This document shows positions 1-7,999 of a stretch of DNA of 33,195 nucleotides, piece after piece; position 1 is the first letter of the stretch; each line of letters opens with the position of its first letter. The notes beneath the pieces are model-generated. The model made no database searches. It had not been told where the DNA came from and worked only from the letters and a program-made list of their open reading frames with translations. The position numbers were made by a program, and so were the translations under genes. The stretch comes from an uncultured Blautia sp. (GTDB lineage: Bacteria > Bacillota > Clostridia > Lachnospirales > Lachnospiraceae), in contig UQSX01000023.1 in the NCBI GenBank assembly GCA_900543715.1, forward strand, positions 1 to 33,195. The letters run 5' to 3'.

Positions 1-342
1 ACCGAGACTCCGGGAGAAGGAGAAGAAACTGACACCGAGACTCCGGGAGAAGGAACTGACACTGAGACTCCGGGAGAAGGAACTGACACCGAGACTCCGG
101 GAGAAGGAGAAGAAACTGACACCGAGACTCCGGGAGAAGGAACTGACACTGAGACTCCGGGAGAAGAAACTGACACCGAGACTCCGGGAGAAGGAACTGA
201 CACTGAGACTCCAGGAGAAGGAGAAGGAACCGACACTGAGACTCCGGGAGAGGGAACTGAGACTGAGACTCCGGGAGAAGGAGAAGGAACCGACACTGAG
301 ACTCCGGGAGAAGGAGAAGAAACTGACACCGAGACTCCAGGA
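1..342 (+). repeat. In-frame tandem repeat encoding TETPGEG(EE/EG)TD units
   Basis: Twelve consecutive copies of a 9- or 11-residue unit (27 or 33 bp) beginning Thr-Glu-Thr-Pro-Gly are visible. They differ by presence or absence of a Gly-Glu/Glu-Glu pair and a few third-position changes. The tract begins before the window edge, so the total copy number is unknown. Near-identity at DNA level suggests recent slippage or unequal recombination. The product would be an acidic, proline-containing extended segment. Confidence 0.95.
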
Positions 343-2031
343 AACGAGGAAAACGGAGAAAATACTGAGGAAGACAACACACAGGAAGAGCCTGTTGACG
401 AGGAGCCACAGAATGAAACTCCGGAAGCTTATGAGTCCAGAACTGGATATGTACTGCCGGAGGGATATGAGTATGTGCTGGACGAAAATGGTTATGTGAT
501 CCTGATGGAGAACGGTTCTCCTCAGATCCGGGCTGTCAGTGAAGAGGCTCCTTCTACAAATGAGCAGCTTGTTGCAAATCAGCAGATTGTGGAACTTCCG
601 GTAATGGTGGAGGATTTCCGTTTCTGGACAGTAGCCAGAAAATACGCCTTTGCTGTTGATAATATTGAGATTAAAGAAGAGATGAATCAAGAGTCCAGGA
701 GCATTGGAAGCCTGGCGAAAGACGGATTATGCTATATTCTCAAGGAGGAAGACGGCTGGCTGTATGTAGAATCAGGCAGAGTAAGGGGATTTGTTCAGAC
801 AGAACAGGTGAAGACCGGAGACGAGGCTCAGGAGCTTCTTACAAAATATCAGGAGCAGGCCAAGGAAAAAGCTGCGGCTGAGGGAACGGAATATACGGGT
901 ATAGAAGGGACAGCTCCTATGGCCCAGGAATTAGTCCCTTGGCTGGAAAACAATGCCTTTCTTTATCTGAGAGCTACTGTAAATCAGACGGTTGTAGATA
1001 AAGATTATGCAGTAACTACTGCAAGTCTTTTGAATGTAAGAGAAGGAAAGGGAACAGACACCAGGATCGTAGGAACTCTTCCTCATGGAAGCATCTGCTA
1101 TATTTTAGCAGATAAGGATCAGGACTGGGTGTACATAGAGTCAGGAGATGTCCGCGGTTTTGTCAGCAGGCAGTATATTGTTTATGATGAATCTGTACAG
1201 GCTGCTGTGGAACAGACCGGCGAGGAAAATTACACAACTGCAAATAAATTTGTAGAACCAAGTGATAATCAGGCCTGCTATTATACCCTTACTTCTGTGA
1301 AGTCAGGTGTGCCGGGAGGAGAGGTAAGAAGCTCTGTAGTAGAGTTTGCTTCTCAATTTATCGGAAATCCTTATGTCTGGGGAGGTACCAGCCTGACAAA
1401 TGGTGCAGACTGTTCAGGATTTGTTCAGAGTATTTATAAGGAGTATGGTGTTGAACTGCCGAGAGTTGCTGCGGATCAGGCTCAGTATGGAACAAAGATT
1501 GCTGTGGAAGATGCCCAACCGGGAGATTTGATCTTCTATGCAAAGGATGGATATGTATACCATGTGGTGATCTACGCTGGAAATGGCAAAACTGTTGAGG
1601 CCAAAGGCACAAGATATGGTATTGTTCAGGGAAATCTGAATACGGCTAATGCGGTGTGGGCTACTAGAGTACTGGATGATACCAGTTATGTATACTCCAG
1701 CGGGGATATTGCAGAAGTCAATGCTACAGAAGACATGTACGGAGATTATCTTGGAAATTATAAGCTGACTTATTATTGCTCCTGCGAGCTGTGCTGTGAT
1801 GTTGAAACTGGAATTACCGCTACAGGAACACCGGTTGTGGAAGGTCAGACCATTGCTGTTGATCCAAGCGTGATCCCGTATGGAACCCAGGTGATCATCA
1901 ATGGACACGTATTTACTGCAGAGGACTGCGGCGGGGCTATCAAGGGAAACAGGATTGATATTTATGTGAACGACCATGACAGGGCGAATGCTCTGGGTGT
2001 GAATTATGCAGATGTTTATCTGGTGAAATAA
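1..2031 (+). CDS. NlpC/P60 peptidoglycan hydrolase with SH3b and 3D domains (5'-partial)
   Basis: Frame 1 is open from the window edge, so the start and any signal peptide lie upstream; 676 residues are visible. Order in window numbering: acidic TETPGEG repeats (about 1-115), an acidic linker, two SH3b-like segments (about 205-270 and 335-395), an NlpC/P60 domain with Cys471 in DCSGF and His521 in VYHVVIYAG (about 440-560), and a C-terminal 3D domain (about 580-676) with candidate aspartates 621, 642 and 653. NlpC/P60 domains cut gamma-D-Glu-diaminopimelate (or Lys) stem bonds; 3D domains occur in lytic transglycosylases, so the protein may cut both peptide and glycan strands. The third catalytic residue is unclear: a Glu sits where the two paralogues downstream have His. 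It is presumably secreted and wall-bound, with the repeat tract acting as a stalk. GTG at 475 is internal, not the start. Confidence 0.9.
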   Translation, partial: TETPGEGEETDTETPGEGTDTETPGEGTDTETPGEGEETDTETPGEGTDTETPGEETDTETPGEGTDTETPGEGEGTDTETPGEGTETETPGEGEGTDTETPGEGEETDTETPGNEENGENTEEDNTQEEPVDEEPQNETPEAYESRTGYVLPEGYEYVLDENGYVILMENGSPQIRAVSEEAPSTNEQLVANQQIVELPVMVEDFRFWTVARKYAFAVDNIEIKEEMNQESRSIGSLAKDGLCYILKEEDGWLYVESGRVRGFVQTEQVKTGDEAQELLTKYQEQAKEKAAAEGTEYTGIEGTAPMAQELVPWLENNAFLYLRATVNQTVVDKDYAVTTASLLNVREGKGTDTRIVGTLPHGSICYILADKDQDWVYIESGDVRGFVSRQYIVYDESVQAAVEQTGEENYTTANKFVEPSDNQACYYTLTSVKSGVPGGEVRSSVVEFASQFIGNPYVWGGTSLTNGADCSGFVQSIYKEYGVELPRVAADQAQYGTKIAVEDAQPGDLIFYAKDGYVYHVVIYAGNGKTVEAKGTRYGIVQGNLNTANAVWATRVLDDTSYVYSSGDIAEVNATEDMYGDYLGNYKLTYYCSCELCCDVETGITATGTPVVEGQTIAVDPSVIPYGTQVIINGHVFTAEDCGGAIKGNRIDIYVNDHDRANALGVNYADVYLVK

Positions 2032-2090
2032 GAGGTCTGCGAAAAAAACGTAGGATCCAGGCTGGAAACAGCCTTTGGAGGACAGAGAAT

Positions 2091-2134
2091 AAAAGAAAGA
2101 GTCTAGGGAACAAATCCCTGGGCTCTTTCTTTTA
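2091..2134. terminator. Bidirectional intrinsic terminator
   Basis: A 19-bp stem (arms 2091-2109 and 2115-2133, two G-U pairs, 5-nt loop) has an A-run on the left and a T-run on the right. It lies between the convergent NlpC/P60 and lipoprotein genes and can serve both. Confidence 0.85.
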
Positions 2135-2168
2135 TAAACAGAGATATGTAATGCTCATATTTTATGGA

Positions 2169-2822
2169 CTACATGGAGAGATAATCACGCCAGACATATC
2201 CGGTCTCTCCCTCATAGATTACCCGGTACCAGCCGTTGGCGCAGATTCCTGTGACTGTTACAGAGTCGCCTCCATCCAGGATTCCAAGGATTTCGGAGCC
2301 GCTTTCGGCGTCAGCGCGGACATTGACCGGACTGACCACATAGGCCGTCTGACGGGTAGTTTCTACTTCGACACCGCTGTCAGGGAGATCCTGTCCGGCT
2401 TCGTTTTCGCTGTCATCGTCAGAAGATGCCGCGGTGCCGGTCTGAGCAATATCTTCCCGGGCTTTATCTGCCAGGCTCATAACGCTGGAATTATCATCTT
2501 CGGTAATAAGTCTGCGGACTCTGACATTGCTGGTATCCGTACCGTCTATACCGCCGACATAGATCAGCGTCACTTCGTTGCCGGGAATGATTCCGTTGAC
2601 ACATTCTACTTCTGTGGAGGAACAGTCTTCAAAAGACAGCTCCTGGCCCTCATCTGTTTCAATAGTGATCACGGAACCGGTATATTTTGTCAGGATCCCT
2701 GTCATAGAAGAGGAGACTGCATCCAGCTCTGCTTCCTCCTCTTCCCGGGAATTCTTCTCGCTGCAGGCAGAAAAAGAAAGAAGGATGGATAAGGCAGCCA
2801 GTATTGACAAAAATTTTTTCAT
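2169..2822 (-). CDS. SH3b-domain lipoprotein
   Basis: 217 residues. The N-terminus has a lysine-started hydrophobic signal and a lipobox-like FSAC with Cys20, which predicts lipid anchoring on the outer face of the membrane. An acidic region follows, then a middle section of about 45-95 rich in beta-forming residues, then a C-terminal SH3b domain (about 160-217, with VNVRADAESGSEILG and GWYRVIYEGETGYV). Bacterial SH3 domains usually bind cell-wall peptides or serve as protein contacts; no catalytic motif is visible. The start has an AGGAGG site about 8 nt upstream. It lies 43 nt downstream of the MATE gene on the same strand and is probably cotranscribed with it. The partner is unknown. Confidence 0.8.
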   Translation of the reverse strand: MKKFLSILAALSILLSFSACSEKNSREEEEAELDAVSSSMTGILTKYTGSVITIETDEGQELSFEDCSSTEVECVNGIIPGNEVTLIYVGGIDGTDTSNVRVRRLITEDDNSSVMSLADKAREDIAQTGTAASSDDDSENEAGQDLPDSGVEVETTRQTAYVVSPVNVRADAESGSEILGILDGGDSVTVTGICANGWYRVIYEGETGYVWRDYLSM

Positions 2823-2865
2823 AAAATACCTCCTGTCTCAGACATTATATACATTCTCAAGTGTT

Positions 2866-4233
2866 TTATTCCAGCATTCGTTTTTCCAGGTGTTTTTTGA
2901 AGATCAGCAGGAATGCGATAGAAGACATTACAGCGCCGATCCCGTCGGCCAGAGGCTGGGCGTAGAAAGCGCTTCTGGCTCCGAAGAATATTGGCAGGAC
3001 GATGGTAAACAGCATGTAGTCTCCTTTCCGGACTACAGAGAGGAATAATGCGGTCTTGCTTCGTCCAAGGGCGGTAAAGCCGTCTACAAACACATACTGG
3101 AAACTGAGGGGAATGATCATCATGGTAAATACCCGGATACCCCATACGCAGAGATCGAGCTGAGCGGGATCTCTGGTGAAAATGCTGATGAAATATTCCG
3201 GAATCGTTCTGGATACCAAGAACATGATGGTGGTAAAGCACAGGCAGAGAAGAAGGATGTATTTCTCTGCAGACTTAACTCTGTCAATATTTTTGGCACC
3301 ATAGTTGTAGCTTAAGATTGCCTGGGTTCCGCTGGAAATACCCAGCATAGGACCTGTGATCAGCATCATATAACTTTGGACAATGGTGGCGCAGGTAATG
3401 AGAAGATCTCCTTCTTTGGGGCCGCCGTAAGTCTGCAGCACTGTATTCAGCACGATCAGGATTACGCTATCCGTGGCCAGGATCAGAAAGGGGGAGATTC
3501 CCAGGGTCAGGATCCGGCTTACGATTACAGGAGAAAAGTATTTTCTCTTCAGGAGCGTTATCTTTATGGGTATCTTTTTTCCAGTGAGAAAGCGGAAGGC
3601 AAAGGCACAGGATACAAACTGGGCGATCACTGTGGCAATGGCAGCTCCTGCCACGCCCATATGAAATCCAAAGATAAAAACAGGATCCAGCACAATATTT
3701 GTCAGCGCGCCTATGATAACCGTCATCATTCCCACACCGGGAAAGCCCTGGCAGGTGATGAAATAATTCAGCCCCACCGCCATAAGAGCAAAAAAGGTGC
3801 CAATGGTATAAATGGTCATGTAAGAATCTGCATAGGGAAAGGTGGCAGGGCTGGCGCCGAACCAGTTCAGCAGATAGTCTTTGACCAGCAGAAAAATAAG
3901 AGTCAGCAGGGCCGAAAAGATTACCAGCAGAAGAAAGCTGTGAGCCAGTATATTTTCTGCCTGTTTTTTTCTGCCTGCACCCATCCGCATGGCCATTAAA
4001 ATAGAGCCTCCCAGGCCTATAAGTGTTCCGAAGGAAGTCAGGAGGGTGACGATAGGCCCGCATACCCCCACCCCCGCAAGAGCCACGTCACCAATCTCAC
4101 TGATGTTTCCGATAAACATACGGTCCACAGTGCTGTACAGTACATTTACAAACTGAGCGATCATAGAAGGGACCGCCAGCTTCAGGACCAATAGGGGAAC
4201 TTTGTCTTTTCCTAAATCTGTTGTCTTTTTCAT
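2866..4233 (-). CDS. MATE family multidrug/metabolite efflux transporter
   Basis: 455 residues, the usual MATE length. Two homologous halves of about six membrane helices can be read. The first half begins LGKDKVPLLVLKLAVPSMIAQFVNVLYSTVDRMFIGN, typical of the DinF/NorM-like branch found in Clostridia, with GLGGSILMAMRMGAGRK after the second helix. MatE proteins export cationic drugs or metabolites using a Na+ or H+ gradient; the substrate cannot be told from sequence. An AAAGGAG site precedes the ATG. It is divergent from the molybdenum hydroxylase operon and is followed by the lipoprotein gene. Confidence 0.9.
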   Translation of the reverse strand: MKKTTDLGKDKVPLLVLKLAVPSMIAQFVNVLYSTVDRMFIGNISEIGDVALAGVGVCGPIVTLLTSFGTLIGLGGSILMAMRMGAGRKKQAENILAHSFLLLVIFSALLTLIFLLVKDYLLNWFGASPATFPYADSYMTIYTIGTFFALMAVGLNYFITCQGFPGVGMMTVIIGALTNIVLDPVFIFGFHMGVAGAAIATVIAQFVSCAFAFRFLTGKKIPIKITLLKRKYFSPVIVSRILTLGISPFLILATDSVILIVLNTVLQTYGGPKEGDLLITCATIVQSYMMLITGPMLGISSGTQAILSYNYGAKNIDRVKSAEKYILLLCLCFTTIMFLVSRTIPEYFISIFTRDPAQLDLCVWGIRVFTMMIIPLSFQYVFVDGFTALGRSKTALFLSVVRKGDYMLFTIVLPIFFGARSAFYAQPLADGIGAVMSSIAFLLIFKKHLEKRMLE

Positions 4234-4298
4234 TTGTAATGGTTCTCCTTTTCCTATTGATTTTAATACGGATTGAGAGAAAAGAAAAGAGAAAATAC

Positions 4299-4328
4299 TT
4301 GCTTAGTATAAAATGCCTATGCTATACT
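4299..4328 (+). promoter_or_regulatory. Promoter of the molybdenum hydroxylase operon
   Basis: TTGCTT, an 18-nt spacer, then TATACT preceded by TGC (extended -10). It lies about 90 nt upstream of the first hydroxylase gene in the gap divergent from the MATE gene. Confidence 0.6.
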
Positions 4329-4382
4329 GATTTTACGAAGAACGAAGAAACAGGAGGGCTGTTGTGTAAGACCGGAGGTTTT

Positions 4383-4406
4383 ATGCGGCAGTCCCTTTTC
4401 AGGTAA
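4383..4406 (+). other. Possible seven-codon leader ORF (MRQSLFR)
   Basis: ATG with a strong GGAGG site 4 nt upstream, seven codons, then TAA, ending 13 nt before the FAD-subunit gene. It lies in the operon leader. The good ribosome site is the only support; it could be chance. Confidence 0.2.
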
Positions 4407-4419
4407 CAGGAGAAATGAA

Positions 4420-5241
4420 ATGTTAAAGATCAGAGAGTACGTTAAAGTGAAGGATTTGGAGGAAGCCTATCAGTTAAACCAGAAGCGGTCCGCCTGTGTC
4501 CTGGGAGGAATGGTGTGGCTGAAAATGGGCAGCCGGAACGTGGGTACGGCCATAGACCTGTCCGGTCTGGGACTGGATACCATTGAGGAAGATGAGGAGG
4601 GATTCCGTATCGGAGCAATGGTAAGCCTGCGGGATCTGGAGACACATAAAGGCCTGGCAGAATATACTCAAGGCGCTATGAAGGAAAGCCTGCGGCATAT
4701 CGTAGGAGTGCAGTTTAGGAACTGCGCCACAGTGGGAGGAAGTATTTACGGAAGATTTGGGTTTTCCGACGTTCTTACCATGTTTCTGGCCATGGATTCC
4801 TATGTGGAATTATATAAGGGAGGCATCATCCCTCTGGAAGAGTTTGCCCAGATGAAGAGAGACAGGGACATTCTGGTGCGGATCCTGGTAAAGAAAAGGC
4901 CGGCGGCTATGGCCTATATAAGTCAGAGAAACAGCAGTACGGATTTCCCTGTGCTGGCCTGCGGAGTTTCTCTTTTTGAAGACGGAGAGGCGAGAGTGAC
5001 TTTGGGAGCCTGCCCCTATAAGGCTGTCCTTGTAAAAGATGAAAACGAGATTTTGAAGGACTTTCTGAAGAAAGAGCCTGGAGAACAGAAGGAAGGGGCA
5101 GAGGCCTTTGCCGCATACGCCAAAGAGCATGTGCGTACAGGAAGTAATATGAGAGCTTCCGCTCAGTACAGAAGCCATCTGGTACAGGTACTGACCAAAA
5201 GAGCGCTGATCCAGGCAGGAGGTATGGAAAATGGAAATTAA
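4420..5241 (+). CDS. Molybdenum hydroxylase FAD-binding subunit (XdhB-like)
   Basis: 273 residues, matching the medium subunit of the xanthine dehydrogenase/CoxM family, which binds FAD and passes electrons from the 2Fe-2S centres to the acceptor. The FAD pyrophosphate loops are recognisable: VLGGMVWLKM (about 27-36), somewhat altered from the usual AGGT form, and RNCATVGGSIYGRFGFSD (about 100-117). The C-terminal CO_deh_flav_C-like region is short. An AGGAG site precedes the ATG. It is the first gene of an operon and its end overlaps the 2Fe-2S subunit gene by 11 nt, which indicates translational coupling and a shared complex in the cytoplasm. Confidence 0.88.
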   Translation: MLKIREYVKVKDLEEAYQLNQKRSACVLGGMVWLKMGSRNVGTAIDLSGLGLDTIEEDEEGFRIGAMVSLRDLETHKGLAEYTQGAMKESLRHIVGVQFRNCATVGGSIYGRFGFSDVLTMFLAMDSYVELYKGGIIPLEEFAQMKRDRDILVRILVKKRPAAMAYISQRNSSTDFPVLACGVSLFEDGEARVTLGACPYKAVLVKDENEILKDFLKKEPGEQKEGAEAFAAYAKEHVRTGSNMRASAQYRSHLVQVLTKRALIQAGGMENGN

Positions 5242-5707
5242 GTTTTGGCTCAATGGAAAGAAAATCCAGGCAGAAATCCAGGCAGATACCCTTTTGCTGG
5301 ACCTTCTGCGGGAAAAAGAATGTTACAGTGTCAAGAGAGGCTGTGAGACAGCTAACTGCGGCCTTTGCACGGTCCTTTTGGAGGAAAAGCCTATATTATC
5401 CTGCAGTACCCTGGCTGCAAGAGCAGAAGAGAAGCATGTGGTCACTTTAGAGGGACTTCAGGAAAAGGCAGAAGAATTAGGCAGCTTTCTGGCGGGAGAA
5501 GGGGCAGAGCAGTGTGGATTCTGCAACCCCGGATTTATGATGAACATATTTGCCATGGAAAAGGAGCTTACAGACCCTACAGAGGAAGAAATTAATGAGT
5601 ATCTGGCAGGAAATCTCTGCCGCTGCTCCGGATTCATGGGACAGACCAGAAGTATCTTAAAATATCTGGAATATAAGAAAAACCAGAGAGAGGGGGAAGG
5701 ACAATGA
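5231..5707 (+). CDS. Molybdenum hydroxylase 2Fe-2S subunit (XdhC-like)
   Basis: 158 residues, the standard small-subunit length. The N-terminal plant-type ferredoxin fold has ligands Cys38, Cys43, Cys46 and Cys58. The C-terminal helical domain has the second cluster ligands Cys95 and Cys98 (QCGFCNPGF) and Cys130 and Cys132 (NLCRCSGF). All eight cysteines are present, so both clusters should form. The subunit carries electrons from the Mo centre to FAD. It overlaps the genes on both sides (11 nt upstream, ATGA overlap downstream). XdhC here means the small subunit, not the XdhC/CoxI maturation factor. Confidence 0.93.
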   Translation: MEIKFWLNGKKIQAEIQADTLLLDLLREKECYSVKRGCETANCGLCTVLLEEKPILSCSTLAARAEEKHVVTLEGLQEKAEELGSFLAGEGAEQCGFCNPGFMMNIFAMEKELTDPTEEEINEYLAGNLCRCSGFMGQTRSILKYLEYKKNQREGEGQ

Positions 5708-7998
5708 AATATGTAAATCAGCCTGTGATGAAAAAGGATGCCATGGCTCTGGTTACAGGAAAGCCTGTATACACAGATGACATTGCCCCCAAGGACTGCC
5801 TTATTGTGAAGGTGCTGAGAAGTCCTCATGCTCATGCCCTTATTGAAGAGATCAAAACAGAGGCGGCTATGAAGGTTCCTGGAATTGAATGTATCCTTAC
5901 TTATAAAGATGTGCCTCAGCAGCGCTTTACCCTGGCAGGCCAGACCTACCCGGAGTTTAGCCCCTATGACCGTCTGATATTGGACCAGAGAGTGCGGTTT
6001 GTAGGAGACGGAGCAGCCATCGTAGCGGGAGAGACGGAAGCTGCTGTGGATAAAGCCCTGAAACTCATCAAGGTAAAATATAAAGTCCTTCCTGCAGTAT
6101 TGGATTTTCATGAGGCCAAGGACAATGAGACCCTGATCCACCCGGAGGATAACTGGGAGGCCAAGATGCCTGTGGGGGCGGATAATAAGCGGAATCTCTG
6201 TGCCCAGAAGGAAGAAAGTCTGGGAGATGTAGACGCTTTGCTGAAGGAATGTAAATATGTAGTAGACAGGACTTATCATACCAAAGCAAATCAGCAGACC
6301 ATGATGGAGACCTTCCGGGCTTATACTTATCTGGACTATTTTGGAAGACTGAATGTGGTGGCCTCCACCCAGGTTCCCTTCCATGTCCGGAGAATTTTGG
6401 GAAGGGCGCTGGGGATCGGAGCATCCAAAGTACGGGTAATAAAACCCAGGATCGGCGGAGGATTCGGGGCCAAGCAGACAGCGGTGTGTGAGATGTATCC
6501 TGCCATTGTGACTTTAAAGACAGGAAAACCGGCAAAGATCGTTTATTCCAGATATGAGTCTCAGATCTGTTCTTCTCCCCGTCATGAGATGGAGGTACGG
6601 GTACGTCTGGGCGCTGACGAGAAAGGAATCCTGAAAGCCATAGATATCCATACCTTGTCTAATACAGGGGCCTATGGTGAGCATGGACCTACTACCGTAG
6701 GGCTTTCCGGACACAAGCCTCTGGGTCTTTACCGGAATACAGAAGCCTATCGGTTCAGCTATGAGGTGGTATATACTAATCAGATGTCTGCAGGCGCTTA
6801 CCGGGGATATGGAGCCACCCAGGGAATCTTTGCAGTAGAATCTGCAGTAGACGAGCTGGCCCATAAGATGGGCATGGATCCGGTAGCTTTCCGGGAAATA
6901 AACCTGTCAAAAGAAGGGGGACGGTTTATCGGCTACGACGGCAGCCCCTGGGTTACAAGCTGCACCTTGGACGAATGTCTGACAAGAGCCAAAGAAATGA
7001 TCGGCTGGGAGGAAAAATACCCCTGCCGTGACATGGGAAACGGCAAAGTCCGGGCAGTAGGATCAGCTATTGCCATGCAGGGATCTTCTATCGCCAAGGT
7101 GGATGTAGGAGGAGCTTCCATTAAACTAGGAGAGGATGGCTCCTACACACTGGGCCTGGGAGCTACTGATATGGGAACAGGCTGCGATACCATTTTGGCC
7201 CAGATGGCGGCAGACGTTTTGGAAACAGATTTTGACAATATTGTAGTATTTGGAGTGGATACAGATATTTCTCCTTATGACTCCGGCTCTTATGCCTCTG
7301 CCACCACTTATGTTACAGGAATGGCTGTGGCAGACGCCTGTGAACAGCTCAGGGAGAAAATTAAGGAACTGGGAGCCGCCATGCTGGAGACAGAGGCAGA
7401 CCAGGTAGAATTTGACGGAAAATCTGTATATAAGCTGGACGGCCAGGGGGAAGTGTCTCTGGAATCTATTGCCGTAAAAGGAACCAGCGGAAACAACACA
7501 AACCTTCAGGCTTCGGCTACCCGTTCTTCCCAGATTTCACCGCCGCCTTTTATGGCAGGAATTGTGGAAATCGAGATTGACAAGGAAACTGGCGCCCTGG
7601 AAATCCTGGACTATGCGGCAGTGGTGGACTGCGGTACGCCTATAAACCCCAATCTGGCAAGAGTCCAGACAGAGGGTGGTCTGGCCCAGGGAATCGGCAT
7701 GGCCCTTTATGAAGATATTCAGTACAACGAGAAGGGGCAGATGCGGAATAATTCCTTTATGCAGTATAAGATCCCAACCCGCATGGACTTAAAGAATATC
7801 CGGGTAGAATTTATTCCCAGCTATGAAAAGAGCCATCCTTTCGGCGCTAAGTCTATTGGAGAAATGGTGATCAATACCCCTTGTCCGGCCCTGGCAAATG
7901 CCGTATATAACGCAGTGGGCGTCCGTATCCGGGAAATGCCTATTACACCGGAAAAGATTGCCATGGCACTGGCCCAAAAGGAAGAGAAAGAGGAGTAA
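5704..7998 (+). CDS. Molybdenum hydroxylase large, molybdopterin-binding subunit
   Basis: 764 residues, the expected length for a free-standing large subunit. An N-terminal Ald_Xan_dh_C domain (about 1-125) precedes the cofactor-binding region. Key segments: GGGFGAKQ at 251-258, GAYRGYGATQ with Arg367 (equivalent of the substrate-orienting Arg880 of bovine enzyme), and GAKSIGEM with the catalytic Glu720. Gln258 stands where bovine xanthine oxidase has Glu802. Members hydroxylate purines, nicotinate or other heterocycles, or oxidise aldehydes; Gln at this place leaves the substrate open. The start overlaps the 2Fe-2S gene by ATGA. No cofactor-insertion or selenium genes lie next to it. Confidence 0.9.
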   Translation: MKYVNQPVMKKDAMALVTGKPVYTDDIAPKDCLIVKVLRSPHAHALIEEIKTEAAMKVPGIECILTYKDVPQQRFTLAGQTYPEFSPYDRLILDQRVRFVGDGAAIVAGETEAAVDKALKLIKVKYKVLPAVLDFHEAKDNETLIHPEDNWEAKMPVGADNKRNLCAQKEESLGDVDALLKECKYVVDRTYHTKANQQTMMETFRAYTYLDYFGRLNVVASTQVPFHVRRILGRALGIGASKVRVIKPRIGGGFGAKQTAVCEMYPAIVTLKTGKPAKIVYSRYESQICSSPRHEMEVRVRLGADEKGILKAIDIHTLSNTGAYGEHGPTTVGLSGHKPLGLYRNTEAYRFSYEVVYTNQMSAGAYRGYGATQGIFAVESAVDELAHKMGMDPVAFREINLSKEGGRFIGYDGSPWVTSCTLDECLTRAKEMIGWEEKYPCRDMGNGKVRAVGSAIAMQGSSIAKVDVGGASIKLGEDGSYTLGLGATDMGTGCDTILAQMAADVLETDFDNIVVFGVDTDISPYDSGSYASATTYVTGMAVADACEQLREKIKELGAAMLETEADQVEFDGKSVYKLDGQGEVSLESIAVKGTSGNNTNLQASATRSSQISPPPFMAGIVEIEIDKETGALEILDYAAVVDCGTPINPNLARVQTEGGLAQGIGMALYEDIQYNEKGQMRNNSFMQYKIPTRMDLKNIRVEFIPSYEKSHPFGAKSIGEMVINTPCPALANAVYNAVGVRIREMPITPEKIAMALAQKEEKEE

Positions 7999-7999
7999 C

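Noticed and set aside
1..342. Repeat array considered as CRISPR
   Set aside because: Units are contiguous, in frame and lack unique spacers; they are protein repeats.
4329..4419. Molybdenum cofactor riboswitch before the hydroxylase operon
   Set aside because: The leader is only about 85 nt and I could not recognise the conserved Moco RNA core; a covariance-model search of this leader would decide.
7898..7999. N-terminal extension of the M18 aminopeptidase
   Set aside because: It lies wholly in the hydroxylase gene in another frame; ATG 8000 has a good ribosome site and gives the normal family start.
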